Source of the DNA: Roseiarcus sp963832305
GTDB lineage: Bacteria; Pseudomonadota; Alphaproteobacteria; Rhizobiales; Beijerinckiaceae
Reading direction: 5' to 3'
Assembly (NCBI GenBank): GCA_963832305.1
Contig: CAWHTU010000016.1
Location: forward strand, 124,001-188,000
Length of the DNA: 64,000 nt
Within the stretch, counting starts at the first letter, position 1. Every line of letters starts with the position of its first letter. Under the pieces are notes generated by a model that worked only from the letters and a program-made list of their open reading frames with translations, was not told where the DNA came from and made no database searches. This document shows positions 1 to 10,129 of this stretch, piece by piece. Made by a program: the position numbers and the translations under genes.

Positions 1-405
1 GGCGTGCAAGGTTAAATCAGCAAATAGTTTATTGGGCCCGGTTGGACCATCTGGCAACCGCGTTGGAAATGCGCTAAGTTGGCAATGCAAGGCCTTTGCA
101 TCATTTGCGGCGGGCCTAGCGGGTTTTCGATGATGCGGGCGCCATTTTTTGCATTTACGCCGGGGGCGAAGACCTATTCGCCGACCGCAGCGCGAGACCG
201 CGCTAGCCGGCATCCCGAGCTCCCTTCGTTGACTCGGGGGCCTTGCTTTTGACGGCTCGACGGATATTGGCATTGCTCGTCCGACCGACGAAGATCGCTC
301 AAACGAAAATGATGCAGGGAAGTTTCGCCGGGATTCAGCGGCGACCGCGGGCGGCGGGCGCGTGTTCTCATCGATTAGGCTTTTGGGCGGAGATTTGGGA
401 CTAAG
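1..405. other. Non-coding leader region, nothing recognised
   Basis: No reading frame here resembles a protein and no tRNA or known RNA motif was recognised. It lies directly upstream of a cold-shock-domain gene. Cold-shock genes often have long untranslated leaders, so part of it may be 5' UTR; that is inference only. Confidence 0.4.
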
Positions 406-1077
406 ATGAGCAAGGGTAAGGACTTTCGCGCGCCTCGCAAACGCGGATTCGATGACGACGGACCAATGTCCTACGACTCAAAGCCTCGTCCCTCGCGCGG
501 CTACGGCGGCTCTCCGGACGGTGGTGGTTTTGGCGGCGGTCCAATGGGCGCGCCTTCGTCCGCGCCGATAAATCCCAGCGCGCCTGCAGTCGATGCGGTT
601 GTAAAGTGGTTCAAGGCGGACAAGGGCTACGGATTCGTGGAACTCGCCGGTGGCCAGGGCGACGCGTTCCTTCACGCCAATGCTCTGCATGCGGCGGGCC
701 ACGACACCGTTCCTTCGGGGGCGAAACTGCGCGTTCAGGTCGGCGCAGGCGCCAAAGGCGCACAGGTCACCCGAGTCCTCGAAGTCGATGCGACCGGCAT
801 CGTCGAGCGCCCGCAACGGTCATCGAGTGACGGGCTTCGGCCGCGCCGAGTTGCGCCTGATCCGTCGACCGCCGTGTCGGTCACTGGAAAGGTGAAATGG
901 TTCGACGACGCCAAAGGGTTCGGCTTCGTCGCCAGCGAGGACGGCGGCAAGGACGTGTTCGTGCACATCTCGATCCTGGGTCCGGCCGGCATCTCGCATC
1001 TTGCCGAAGGTCAGCAGGTCACCATGAGAGTGGTTGACACGCCCAAAGGACGCGAGGCCATTTCGCTCTCGGTTTAG
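406..1077 (+). CDS. Two-domain cold-shock protein
   Basis: A 223-residue protein with two cold-shock (CspA-like, OB-fold) domains. Residues 1-60 are a Gly/Arg/Pro-rich, probably disordered tail. Domain 1 (about 64-127) carries VVKWFKADKGYGFV and DAFLHANAL; domain 2 (about 157-223) carries GKVKWFDDAKGFGFV and DVFVHISIL. These are the RNP1-like and RNP2-like RNA-binding strands. Domain 1 is more divergent (AFLHA in place of VFVHI). Double-CSD proteins are common in Rhizobiales and bind single-stranded RNA/DNA, probably as RNA chaperones. ATG start after a purine-rich stretch (gagatttggga). It stands alone, with mazG following on the same strand after about 90 bases. Confidence 0.9.
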   Translation: MSKGKDFRAPRKRGFDDDGPMSYDSKPRPSRGYGGSPDGGGFGGGPMGAPSSAPINPSAPAVDAVVKWFKADKGYGFVELAGGQGDAFLHANALHAAGHDTVPSGAKLRVQVGAGAKGAQVTRVLEVDATGIVERPQRSSSDGLRPRRVAPDPSTAVSVTGKVKWFDDAKGFGFVASEDGGKDVFVHISILGPAGISHLAEGQQVTMRVVDTPKGREAISLSV

Positions 1078-1167
1078 CCCTCGACGCCGGCCGGCCTCAA
1101 TTGACGCTGCGGAGCGGCCGGGTTCCGGCCGCCGTGTCGCTTGGTGAATAGACTGTTCGCCCACCCA

Positions 1168-2010
1168 ATGCAGCCCTCAAGCGATATTCGCCGCCTCATA
1201 GAAATCATGACCGCGCTGCGCGATCCCGTTGCAGGTTGTCCCTGGGATATCGAGCAGACCTTCGCGTCCATCGCCCCGTTCACGATTGAAGAGGCCTATG
1301 AGGTCGCCGACGCCATTGAGCGCGGATCACCTGAGGATTTGCGCGAGGAACTCGGCGATTTGCTGCTGCAGGTCGTCTTTCACGCCCGGATGGCGGAAGA
1401 AGCGGGCATGTTCGATTTCGGCGGCGTGGTCGAGGCGATCACCGCCAAGCTTGTCCGCCGTCACCCCCACGTCTTCGGTGATGCCGATGCGCGGAGCTCC
1501 CTCGCAGTAAAGACGCTGTGGGGGCGCATCAAGGCGAAGGAGAAACGGGAAAAGGACGAGTTGCGCGCAAGCCGTGGGTTGCCTCAGGAAGCTGAGTTGG
1601 GCGCGCTTGCCGGCGTGCCGTTGGCGTTGCCGGCGCTGACTCGAGCCATGAAACTGCAAGAGAAAGCTGGGAAGGTCGGTTTCGACTGGAACGATGTCCG
1701 CGCGGTTCTGGAGAAGATCAGAGAAGAAATCGTCGAGGTCGAGGCGGAGATCGCGAGCGGTTCGCCGCAATCGCTGACCGCCGAAGTCGGCGACCTCATA
1801 TTCGCGGCCGTCAACCTGGCGCGCCATCTCAAAGTCGATCCCGAGACTGCGTTGCGCGGCGCCAACGCCAAGTTCGAACGCCGCTTCTCGCATATCGAGA
1901 ACCGCCTCGCCGAGCGCGGTCAAACCCCCGAAGACGCCACACTCAATGAGATGGAGTCGCTATGGGTCGAGGCGAAGGCCAAAGAGCGGGTGGCGACGGC
2001 CAAAAGCTAG
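1168..2010 (+). CDS. mazG: Nucleoside triphosphate pyrophosphohydrolase MazG
   Basis: All-alpha NTP pyrophosphohydrolase that hydrolyses (d)NTPs to NMP and PPi, a nucleotide-pool cleaning role. The N-terminal signature DPVAGCPWDIEQTF is present, as are the metal-binding EExxE/ExxD elements (EEAYEV, then REELGDLLLQVVFH). A second MazG-like half with EEIVEVEAEI and EVGDLIFAAVN follows, giving the tandem arrangement of full-length bacterial MazG. About 280 residues, slightly longer than the E. coli protein. An in-frame TTG at 1141 would extend it, but the ATG at 1168 matches the usual family N-terminus (short lead, then DIRRLIEIMTALRDP). Confidence 0.95.
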   Translation: MQPSSDIRRLIEIMTALRDPVAGCPWDIEQTFASIAPFTIEEAYEVADAIERGSPEDLREELGDLLLQVVFHARMAEEAGMFDFGGVVEAITAKLVRRHPHVFGDADARSSLAVKTLWGRIKAKEKREKDELRASRGLPQEAELGALAGVPLALPALTRAMKLQEKAGKVGFDWNDVRAVLEKIREEIVEVEAEIASGSPQSLTAEVGDLIFAAVNLARHLKVDPETALRGANAKFERRFSHIENRLAERGQTPEDATLNEMESLWVEAKAKERVATAKS

Positions 2011-2206
2011 CCCCCGCCTCCCCCGGCCGCGACGGAAGCGAATCCAAATCCAGCCCGGGGGCCGACCATGAAATAGAGCCGTCTCCAATCGCGACGGCCG
2101 AAGCTGTGGCGAAGGGAATTGAAGCCGCGCGGCTCGCGCAGCGAGACGCGTGCGCGAAAATGTTCGTGCTCTCGGGCTATCGGGGTCGCTCACCATCGCG
2201 GCGGAC

Positions 2207-2986
2207 CTAAAACGAACGCGTGAATCCGCCGTCACAGAGGACGTTTATCCCGGTGAGATGATTGGAAAACTCTGACAGCAGTCCGTCGATGACCGCGGCG
2301 ACCTCTTGAGGGCTGCCGTACTTTCGGAGAGGGACATTGGCAGTCTCATCGGCGAGGCGCTGCTCATATGTTTGCCCTGCCTCCTTCGCCCGCCCTGATA
2401 TTGATCCGGCATAGGGCTCTGTAAGTATGCCGCCTAGCGAGACTGTGTTCACGTGGATGCCTCTTGCCCCGAGCGCGAAGGCAAGAGTTTTCGCCTGGCC
2501 AAGCCACGCGGGTCGTAGGACATTACTTGCTGCATAGTGCCCAAGCACCTGCACGGAGGTAATTGCAGAGACTATGACTACCTTCGCGCGGCGACCGGCG
2601 TCGACATCAGGGCTCATTGTCTCTGTGGCCAGCTTTAGCAGAGCGAGAGGCCCGATAAAGCTCCTCTGAAAGTTCTGGCGCCACGTATCAGAATCCGGAA
2701 AAGGATCCGTATTGCGGGGAAGTGGCGGCGGCATGAGCACGACCCCGTCGAGCGGCCGGCCAAAGGTCGCGAGCGCGCTTCCGAACGCGGCGATTGAAGC
2801 ATCGTCGGACATGTCGACCGGGATGATAGTGTGCTTTCCGGTTCCCTCGAGACGGGCAGAAAGAGCGTCTAGACGGTCGATGCTCCGAGCTGCCAAGATA
2901 AGAGTTTGGCCTGCCGACGCGAGACGCTCGCATAGTGGGGCTCCAATGCCTCCCGTCGCGCCGGTGATTAAGATTGTCTTTTGCAT
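2207..2986 (-). CDS. SDR-family oxidoreductase-like protein with altered active site
   Basis: A 259-residue classical-length short-chain dehydrogenase/reductase. The N-terminal Rossmann motif TGATGGIG and the C-terminal LTGINVLCDGGF typical of FabG-like SDRs are present. The catalytic region reads VSAITSVQVLGHYAASN: the Ser and Tyr can be placed, but the YxxxK lysine is Asn (YAASN). It may therefore lack normal reductase activity or use a different proton relay. Substrate cannot be inferred. It lies 39 bases beyond the stop of hflX on the same strand and could be cotranscribed with it. A/T-richer codon choice than its neighbours suggests later acquisition. Confidence 0.8.
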   Translation of the reverse strand: MQKTILITGATGGIGAPLCERLASAGQTLILAARSIDRLDALSARLEGTGKHTIIPVDMSDDASIAAFGSALATFGRPLDGVVLMPPPLPRNTDPFPDSDTWRQNFQRSFIGPLALLKLATETMSPDVDAGRRAKVVIVSAITSVQVLGHYAASNVLRPAWLGQAKTLAFALGARGIHVNTVSLGGILTEPYAGSISGRAKEAGQTYEQRLADETANVPLRKYGSPQEVAAVIDGLLSEFSNHLTGINVLCDGGFTRSF

Positions 2987-3025
2987 GTTGAACGGTACGC
3001 CGGTTGCGGCAGCAATTTCATCGAA

Positions 3026-4348
3026 TTACCCGCTGGCCGGCCACTCCTGGCCCGGGCGCGCGGGATCGCAGGCGACCGCGAAGCGTCGCTTGACTCGCTC
3101 GATCTGGTCGGCCGCGACGCGCACGGTCAGATGCAGACCAGCTTCTTCGTCGCGCCGGCTCATGACCTCCGCGTGTTCGTAGAGCCAGTGCAGTCCCCGT
3201 CCGTCGCAAGCGTCAAGCGTCAGCTCGACCAGCGACCGGCCACGAGCCATGCGGTCCTCGATCGCCTGCAACAGGCGATCGATCCCCTCCCCGGTCGCCG
3301 CCGAAATCGCGAGCGGCGGCGCGGGATGCGCTCTTTCCTCGTTGGCGAGCGCCGAACGCGCATCGGCGTCCAGGCAGTCGAGTTTGTTCCAGACTTCAAT
3401 GACGCGGTCGGCGCGATCGGCGACTCCGATCTCGGCCAGGATCGCGTCGACGTCAACGCCCTGCGCATCGCTGTCGGCGTGGGAAATGTCGCGCACATGG
3501 ACGATGACGTCTGCGGCGCGCACCTCCTCGAGCGTGGCGCGGAAAGCGGTAATGAGGGTCGTCGGCAAATTCGAGATGAAGCCGACCGTGTCGGAAAGGA
3601 TAACCGAACCGCCATGCGGCAACCTGATCAGTCGCACGGTTGGATCAAGAGTCGCGAACAGCATGTCGGCCGCCAGGATTTCCGCGTGGGTCAGCCGATT
3701 AAACAGTGTCGACTTACCGGCGTTGGTGTAGCCGACCAGCGCGACCACCGGGTAGGGCGCGGACACGCGGCTCGCTCGCTGAAGAGCGCGCCTGCGCTCG
3801 ACCCCTTCGAGCTCCCGCTCAATGCGGACGATCCGCTCCTGAATGAGTCGGCGGTCCGTTTCAATCTGGCTTTCGCCCGGCCCGCCGAGGAATCCGAAGC
3901 CGCCGCGCTGTCTCTCGAGATGGGTCCACGAGCGCACCAGGCGAGAGCGCTGATAGTCCAAATGAGCCAGCTCCACCTGCAGCGCCCCCTCGGCGCTGCG
4001 AGCTCTGCGGCCAAAGATTTCGAGGATCAGCCCGGTTCGATCGATCACCTTGCAGCCGAAAGCGCGTTCAAGGTTTCGCTGTTGCGCTGGCGACAGCGCA
4101 CAGTCGAAGACGACGAGATCGATCCCTTCGGCTTTGACTTTGGCCGTTATGGCCTCGACCTTCCCCTTGCCGATGTAAGTCGCAGGCCGAATAGCCCTCA
4201 GCGACACGGTCTCGCCGCCGACCACGATGAGGTCGATGGCCCTTGCCAGCCCCACGGCCTCATCGCGTCGCGCGCCCGGGCTGCGCGATTGGTCAGCCTG
4301 TTCCTGGGCGAGACTGGGACAGACGACCCATGCGCGGGTTCCGGTCAC
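3026..4348 (-). CDS. hflX: GTPase HflX
   Basis: Ribosome-associated GTPase (Obg-HflX superfamily) that splits or rescues stalled ribosomes under stress. The N-terminal HflX domain (about 1-190) has the glycine-rich GPGESQIETDRR linker. The G domain has G1 VGYTNAGKST, G3 DTVGF and G4 NKLD, in about 440 residues as usual. The start is a GTG at 4348, 55 bases beyond the hfq stop. The hfq-hflX pairing is widely conserved in proteobacteria and implies cotranscription. All nucleotide-binding motifs look intact. Confidence 0.95.
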   Translation of the reverse strand: MTGTRAWVVCPSLAQEQADQSRSPGARRDEAVGLARAIDLIVVGGETVSLRAIRPATYIGKGKVEAITAKVKAEGIDLVVFDCALSPAQQRNLERAFGCKVIDRTGLILEIFGRRARSAEGALQVELAHLDYQRSRLVRSWTHLERQRGGFGFLGGPGESQIETDRRLIQERIVRIERELEGVERRRALQRASRVSAPYPVVALVGYTNAGKSTLFNRLTHAEILAADMLFATLDPTVRLIRLPHGGSVILSDTVGFISNLPTTLITAFRATLEEVRAADVIVHVRDISHADSDAQGVDVDAILAEIGVADRADRVIEVWNKLDCLDADARSALANEERAHPAPPLAISAATGEGIDRLLQAIEDRMARGRSLVELTLDACDGRGLHWLYEHAEVMSRRDEEAGLHLTVRVAADQIERVKRRFAVACDPARPGQEWPASG

Positions 4349-4403
4349 CGCCGCCCGCCTTCAATCGCCGATCGACCCGGCCGGTGAACCCAGGAAAGAC
4401 GGC

Positions 4404-4658
4404 TCAATGAGCATCCGCGCCGTCTTCGACCGCCTCGAACATCGTAATCGGGCTGGCCGGCATGATCGTCGAAATTGCGTGCTTATAGACGAGCTGAGAA
4501 TGCCCGTCGCGACGCAATAAGACGCAGAAATTGTCGAACCAGGTAACGAAACCCTGCAGTTTTACTCCATTGACGAGAAAAATTGTGACCGACGTCTTGG
4601 ACTTTCGGACGTGATTGAGAAACGTGTCCTGGAGGTTTTGCGCCTTCTCGGTTGCCAT
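4404..4658 (-). CDS. hfq: RNA chaperone Hfq
   Basis: An 84-residue Sm-like hexameric RNA chaperone that pairs small RNAs with mRNA targets. The Sm1 segment (VTIFLVNGVKLQGFVTWFDNF) and the Sm2 signature YKHAIST are both present; the C-terminus is short, as in alphaproteobacteria. The proximal-face Q8-type residue (QNLQDTFLN) is conserved. It sits between ntrX and hflX, the standard alphaproteobacterial position; the roughly 235-base gap to ntrX suggests its own promoter. Confidence 0.97.
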   Translation of the reverse strand: MATEKAQNLQDTFLNHVRKSKTSVTIFLVNGVKLQGFVTWFDNFCVLLRRDGHSQLVYKHAISTIMPASPITMFEAVEDGADAH

Positions 4659-4893
4659 TCGTCTTTTCCAATCGTTGGGCCTTTCCGGCCGAGGGTATTT
4701 GATCTTTACCCGCGCCTCTCATGAAGCGTTCTGCAAGTTCATACCATAAAAAATATTGCGGGCGAACTCATAGACCCAAGAGGCGATGTTAAAACGCCTT
4801 TCATAACCGTGGAACGTCCTCGCTCATGCTGACTGCTGGGCGTCTTGACACCACAACGCGCAATGCCGCGATTGGTTTCCCAAGCGCGCGGCG
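4659..4893. other. Intergenic region between ntrX and hfq
   Basis: About 235 bases with no supported gene. A weak AGGCG/CGCCT stem with an A/T-rich loop lies near 4785-4800 and could slow polymerase after ntrX. The hfq promoter should lie here on the minus strand, but no convincing -35/-10 pair was identified by eye. Confidence 0.35.
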
Positions 4894-6261
4894 CTATTCG
4901 ACCCCAAGAGACTTCAGCTTGCGGTGCAGCGCCGAGCGCTCCATGCCGATGAATTCCGCGGTTCGCGATATATTTCCGCCAAAACGGCTGATCTGCGCCA
5001 CAAGATAGTCACGCTCAAAGGCCTCCCTCGCCTCGCGAAGCGGGAGCGACAGCAGTTTTTCGCCGCCGATGCCGCTCGGCACCGCGGGCACAAGCGCGCC
5101 GACTTCCGCCGGAAGCATTGACGCCGAGATTTCGGCGTTGGGGTCGCCGAGCGCGAGGATCATTAGTCGTTCGACATTGTTGCGCAGCTGGCGGATGTTT
5201 CCCGGCCAGTCGTGAGACTGCAGCACAGCCATGGCGTCCCCGCCAACGCGGCGCGGCGCAACTCCCATTGTGGCGGCGACGCTTTTCAGAAAGTATTGAA
5301 CGAGTTCGGGAATGTCTTCTCGCCGCTCGGCCAGTGACGGGATTCGAATGGGCACAACCGAAAGCCGATGAAAAAGATCCTCGCGAAACCGTCCCTCGGT
5401 GATCGCTTCCGCTAGATCCCGACTGGTTGACGAAATGATGCGCACATCGACGGACACCCGCGAGGCCCCGCCGACGCGGCGAAAGTTCTGATCGACCAGC
5501 ACGCGAAGGATTTTCGCCTGCGTCTCGCGCGGCATGTCGGCGATTTCGTCCAGGTAGAGCGTGCCGCTGTGCGCCTGTTCAAGGGCGCCGATCCCGGGAG
5601 GCTGATCGGCGCCGGCCTCGACCCCGAACAGCTCCGCCTCCATCCTTTCTGGCGACATCGCCGGGGCGTTGATCACGACGAAGGGGCCACCGGCGCGGCC
5701 CGAACTTTCATGAATAAGCCTGGCGGCCAGCTCCTTGCCCGAACCTGCGGCGCCAGAAATCAGTATGCGCGAATTCGCAGGTCCGAGTTTGTCGATGATC
5801 CGCTTGAGATTGACCATCGCCGAGGACGACCCGATCATTCGATCGACGGAGCCGCCTCGGGCCTTGAGCTCGTTGACCTCTCTCTTCAGGCGCGAAGTCT
5901 CCAGCGCCCGTTCGGCGATCAGAATCAGGCGGTCGGCCTTGAACGGCTTCTCGATGAAGTCGTAAGCGCCGAGCTTGATCGCCGTAACCGCTGTCTCGAT
6001 GTTGCCGTGACCCGAAATCATCACGACAGGCACGGAGGGATGCTGGCGCTTGACCGCCTCGAGAAGCTGCAGCCCGTCCAGCTTCGATCCCTGCAGCCAG
6101 ATGTCAAGGAGGATCAGTTGCGGCCGGCGCAAGTCGATCGCGGCCATCGCCTCGTCCGAATCGCGCGCCATGCGCGCGCCATGACCCTCATCCTCCAAGA
6201 TGCCGGCGACGAGCTCGCGAATGTCCTCTTCGTCGTCGACGATGAGAATGTCAGCAACCAT
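4894..6261 (-). CDS. ntrX: Nitrogen assimilation response regulator NtrX
   Basis: A 455-residue response regulator partnered with NtrY. The receiver domain (1-120) has the acidic pair DDEED and phospho-acceptor Asp in LILLDIW. The AAA+ domain (about 145-380) has Walker A GAAGSGKE and Walker B GTLYLDEIAD. A Fis-type helix-turn-helix lies at the end (GGNISRTAEFIGMERSALHRKL). The sigma54-contacting GAFTGA loop is absent; the equivalent segment reads EAGADQPPGIGALEQAHSG. This absence is typical of alphaproteobacterial NtrX, which therefore probably works without activating sigma54. Its ATG overlaps the ntrY stop by one base (TGATG), so the two are translationally coupled. Confidence 0.96.
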   Translation of the reverse strand: MVADILIVDDEEDIRELVAGILEDEGHGARMARDSDEAMAAIDLRRPQLILLDIWLQGSKLDGLQLLEAVKRQHPSVPVVMISGHGNIETAVTAIKLGAYDFIEKPFKADRLILIAERALETSRLKREVNELKARGGSVDRMIGSSSAMVNLKRIIDKLGPANSRILISGAAGSGKELAARLIHESSGRAGGPFVVINAPAMSPERMEAELFGVEAGADQPPGIGALEQAHSGTLYLDEIADMPRETQAKILRVLVDQNFRRVGGASRVSVDVRIISSTSRDLAEAITEGRFREDLFHRLSVVPIRIPSLAERREDIPELVQYFLKSVAATMGVAPRRVGGDAMAVLQSHDWPGNIRQLRNNVERLMILALGDPNAEISASMLPAEVGALVPAVPSGIGGEKLLSLPLREAREAFERDYLVAQISRFGGNISRTAEFIGMERSALHRKLKSLGVE

Positions 6262-8498
6262 CAGGACAATCCAATCCTCTCGTTTTCGGCCTGCACGCCA
6301 TCGTGGTCCTGGCCGCGCAAGGGCAGTCTCATCAGGACTTCTGCGCCATGACCGCCGTCGATACGCGTGAGCCCGTCGAGCAACTCGACGCCTCCGCCGT
6401 GGTCCTCGAATATCTTGACTACGATCGGCAAGCCGAGGCCGGTTCCTTCAGCCCTCGTCGTCACATAGGGCTCTACCAGACGGTGCCGATCCTCGCGGGG
6501 AAAACCCTTGCCGTTGTCGCTGACCGCGATCTCGGCAAATTCGCCTCCGTCAATAGACAAGGTCGTAAGGATGACGCCCTTGCCCGGGCTTTCCCCCAAT
6601 GCGTCAATGCCTTCCGTAGCATTCTTCAGCACGTTTGTGAGTGCTTGCGACACCAGCCTGCGATCAAAATTGGCCAAAACAGCCTCGTCGGGCAGCCGGT
6701 CCTCGAAAGAAATGTCCGGGCGCCCGACCCGCATAAGAAATATCCCCTGGCGCACGCAGTCGGTAAGGTCGTCGTGCGCCGGCCGCGCCTTCGGCATGCG
6801 CGCGAACGAGGAGAATTCATCGACCATTCGTTTGATGTCGTCGACCTGCCGGATGATGGTGTCCGTGCATTGGTCGAAAACTTCCCTGCCCTCGAGAATA
6901 TGCCGACCGTAACGTCGCTTCAGGCGCTCGGCCGAGAGCTGGATCGGCGTCAGCGGATTCCTGATCTCGTGCGCGATGCGACGGGCCACGTCCGCCCAAG
7001 CAGCGGTGCGCTGGGCGGTGACCAAGTCGCTGATGTCGTCGAGCGTGATGACGCTGGCGCGGTCGTCTCGTCCGGGATTGCCGGTGACCCGAACGTTCAG
7101 GACCCGCTCGCGACCGTCTCGCAGGACGGTCGCCTGCCCCTGATGAAGCCGCAACCGCAACGACCGCGCCTGTTCCCAGATCAGGCCGATGCTGGGCTGG
7201 ACGGCGTTCAGGGGCCTACCGATCAGACCAAGATCGCCACCGAGCAGGCGCTCCGCCGCAGCGTTCGAAATCGTCACGACGCCTTCGTTGTCGACGCCCA
7301 GCACGCCGGCGGGCACGCCCGACAGCACCGCCTCGATGAAGGCGCGCCGCTCATCGTTGAGCGCGTTCGCGTCGATCAGACCGGTTTGCTGACGCAGCAG
7401 CTCTGAGGTCATCTTGTTGAAGGTGTCTCCCAGATGCCCGAGATCCCCATCGGAGGTGCTGGTCGGCACCTGGACGTGAAGGTTGCCGGAAGCGACCTCG
7501 TCGGTGGCTCGAATAAGGCGACGAATGGGTCCGACAAGCCGATTGGCCCATGCAAGCCCAAGCCAAATCGCGGAAAACAGCATCGTCAGCGCGAGCATGA
7601 CGAACACAGTCGCAAAGCCCAGTTCGAGGCTATGCCTATGGGCTTCGAAGCGTCCCCACATGCTTGAGACCAGAGTGGCGTCCTCGGCAACCTTGGCCGC
7701 CAGCGGGTCGATCCCCCGAGCCGCGTAAAGGAATTGCCCCCCGGGGCCAGGGATCGGGCGAATGCCTACGAAGATGTTGCCGACGCCCAGGAAGCCGCAC
7801 AGCGCCTCGCCGTTCAATGCGTCCTGGAAATCCGAGGGATCAGGCCTGGCGATCAGCTTGTCGTCTGAGCCATCCGCGACCACGATCGGAGTTCCGTCGT
7901 TCTTCATCAACGCAGCGGCGGTGAACCCCAGCGTTTTCGAACGTGAACTGAAATATGCTTTGAACTGAGTGGGGTCTGATCTCAACAGCGTCGCGCTGCG
8001 GGCGAGGTCGTCGGCGGTCAGCTCGACATCGCGCAGCAGGGCCCGGCACTGCGTCTCGCGGTAAAGCTGGGTCGCCTGATTGGCCTCATTGATGAAAGAT
8101 GCAACGTCGCTCATGAAACGGGGATTGATCGCCCACTCGACTGAAACCGTCGCCACGACCGCCGTGATGATCGCCGGAATTGCGGCGACCAGTGAAAACA
8201 AAGTGACGAACCGGCTGTGCAGCCGAGCGCCGGCGCGCGCGGCCCTCCTCGCGGCTCTCAGCCGCGCCAGTTCGATGGCGATGAGAACGATGAGGACGAG
8301 GACTACGAGGCCATCGCCGATCAGAAGGGTGAAGACGACGGTCTGGGTTGGCAGGATCGGCGTAAAACCGGCGAAAACGAGGAACGTCGCCAGCGCCAGG
8401 ACGAACGCGGCGCCGACCACAATCACCCCGAACCGGCCGGTTGGCCGGCTGTCGTCAAAGAGCGCTGGGCCGCGTGCGTCGATCGTCGTTTCAGTCAA
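6261..8498 (-). CDS. ntrY: Membrane sensor histidine kinase NtrY
   Basis: A 745-residue sensor kinase. It has hydrophobic segments near residues 25-45, 55-75 and 95-115, a periplasmic sensor region, and a fourth membrane segment near 290-315. These are followed by HAMP (about 320-370), PAS (about 385-490), a HisKA domain with phospho-acceptor His in ARRIAHEIRNPLTP, and an ATPase domain with DNGKGFP and GTGLGLPIV. It phosphorylates NtrX and in Rhizobiales is linked to nitrogen, redox and envelope signalling. The frame is intact across 2.2 kb. It lies after ntrC on the same strand. Confidence 0.95.
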   Translation of the reverse strand: MTETTIDARGPALFDDSRPTGRFGVIVVGAAFVLALATFLVFAGFTPILPTQTVVFTLLIGDGLVVLVLIVLIAIELARLRAARRAARAGARLHSRFVTLFSLVAAIPAIITAVVATVSVEWAINPRFMSDVASFINEANQATQLYRETQCRALLRDVELTADDLARSATLLRSDPTQFKAYFSSRSKTLGFTAAALMKNDGTPIVVADGSDDKLIARPDPSDFQDALNGEALCGFLGVGNIFVGIRPIPGPGGQFLYAARGIDPLAAKVAEDATLVSSMWGRFEAHRHSLELGFATVFVMLALTMLFSAIWLGLAWANRLVGPIRRLIRATDEVASGNLHVQVPTSTSDGDLGHLGDTFNKMTSELLRQQTGLIDANALNDERRAFIEAVLSGVPAGVLGVDNEGVVTISNAAAERLLGGDLGLIGRPLNAVQPSIGLIWEQARSLRLRLHQGQATVLRDGRERVLNVRVTGNPGRDDRASVITLDDISDLVTAQRTAAWADVARRIAHEIRNPLTPIQLSAERLKRRYGRHILEGREVFDQCTDTIIRQVDDIKRMVDEFSSFARMPKARPAHDDLTDCVRQGIFLMRVGRPDISFEDRLPDEAVLANFDRRLVSQALTNVLKNATEGIDALGESPGKGVILTTLSIDGGEFAEIAVSDNGKGFPREDRHRLVEPYVTTRAEGTGLGLPIVVKIFEDHGGGVELLDGLTRIDGGHGAEVLMRLPLRGQDHDGVQAENERIGLS

Positions 8499-8606
8499 AG
8501 CCCTGAGCCGAATGCCGCTAGACTCGCCATGCGATAGCGAAGTCTTTAGCGCCTCCGTGGCAAAGCTGCAACGATGTTGCTCAACTGCGACGCTATCGGG
8601 CCAGAA

Positions 8607-10101
<1,495 letters not shown>

Positions 10102-10129
10102 TAGCTCCTTCGCCCCAACGCCCAGCCGC

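Noticed and set aside
2981..4387. Long plus-strand frame opposite hflX
   Set aside because: No family resemblance; mirrors the conserved HflX codons.
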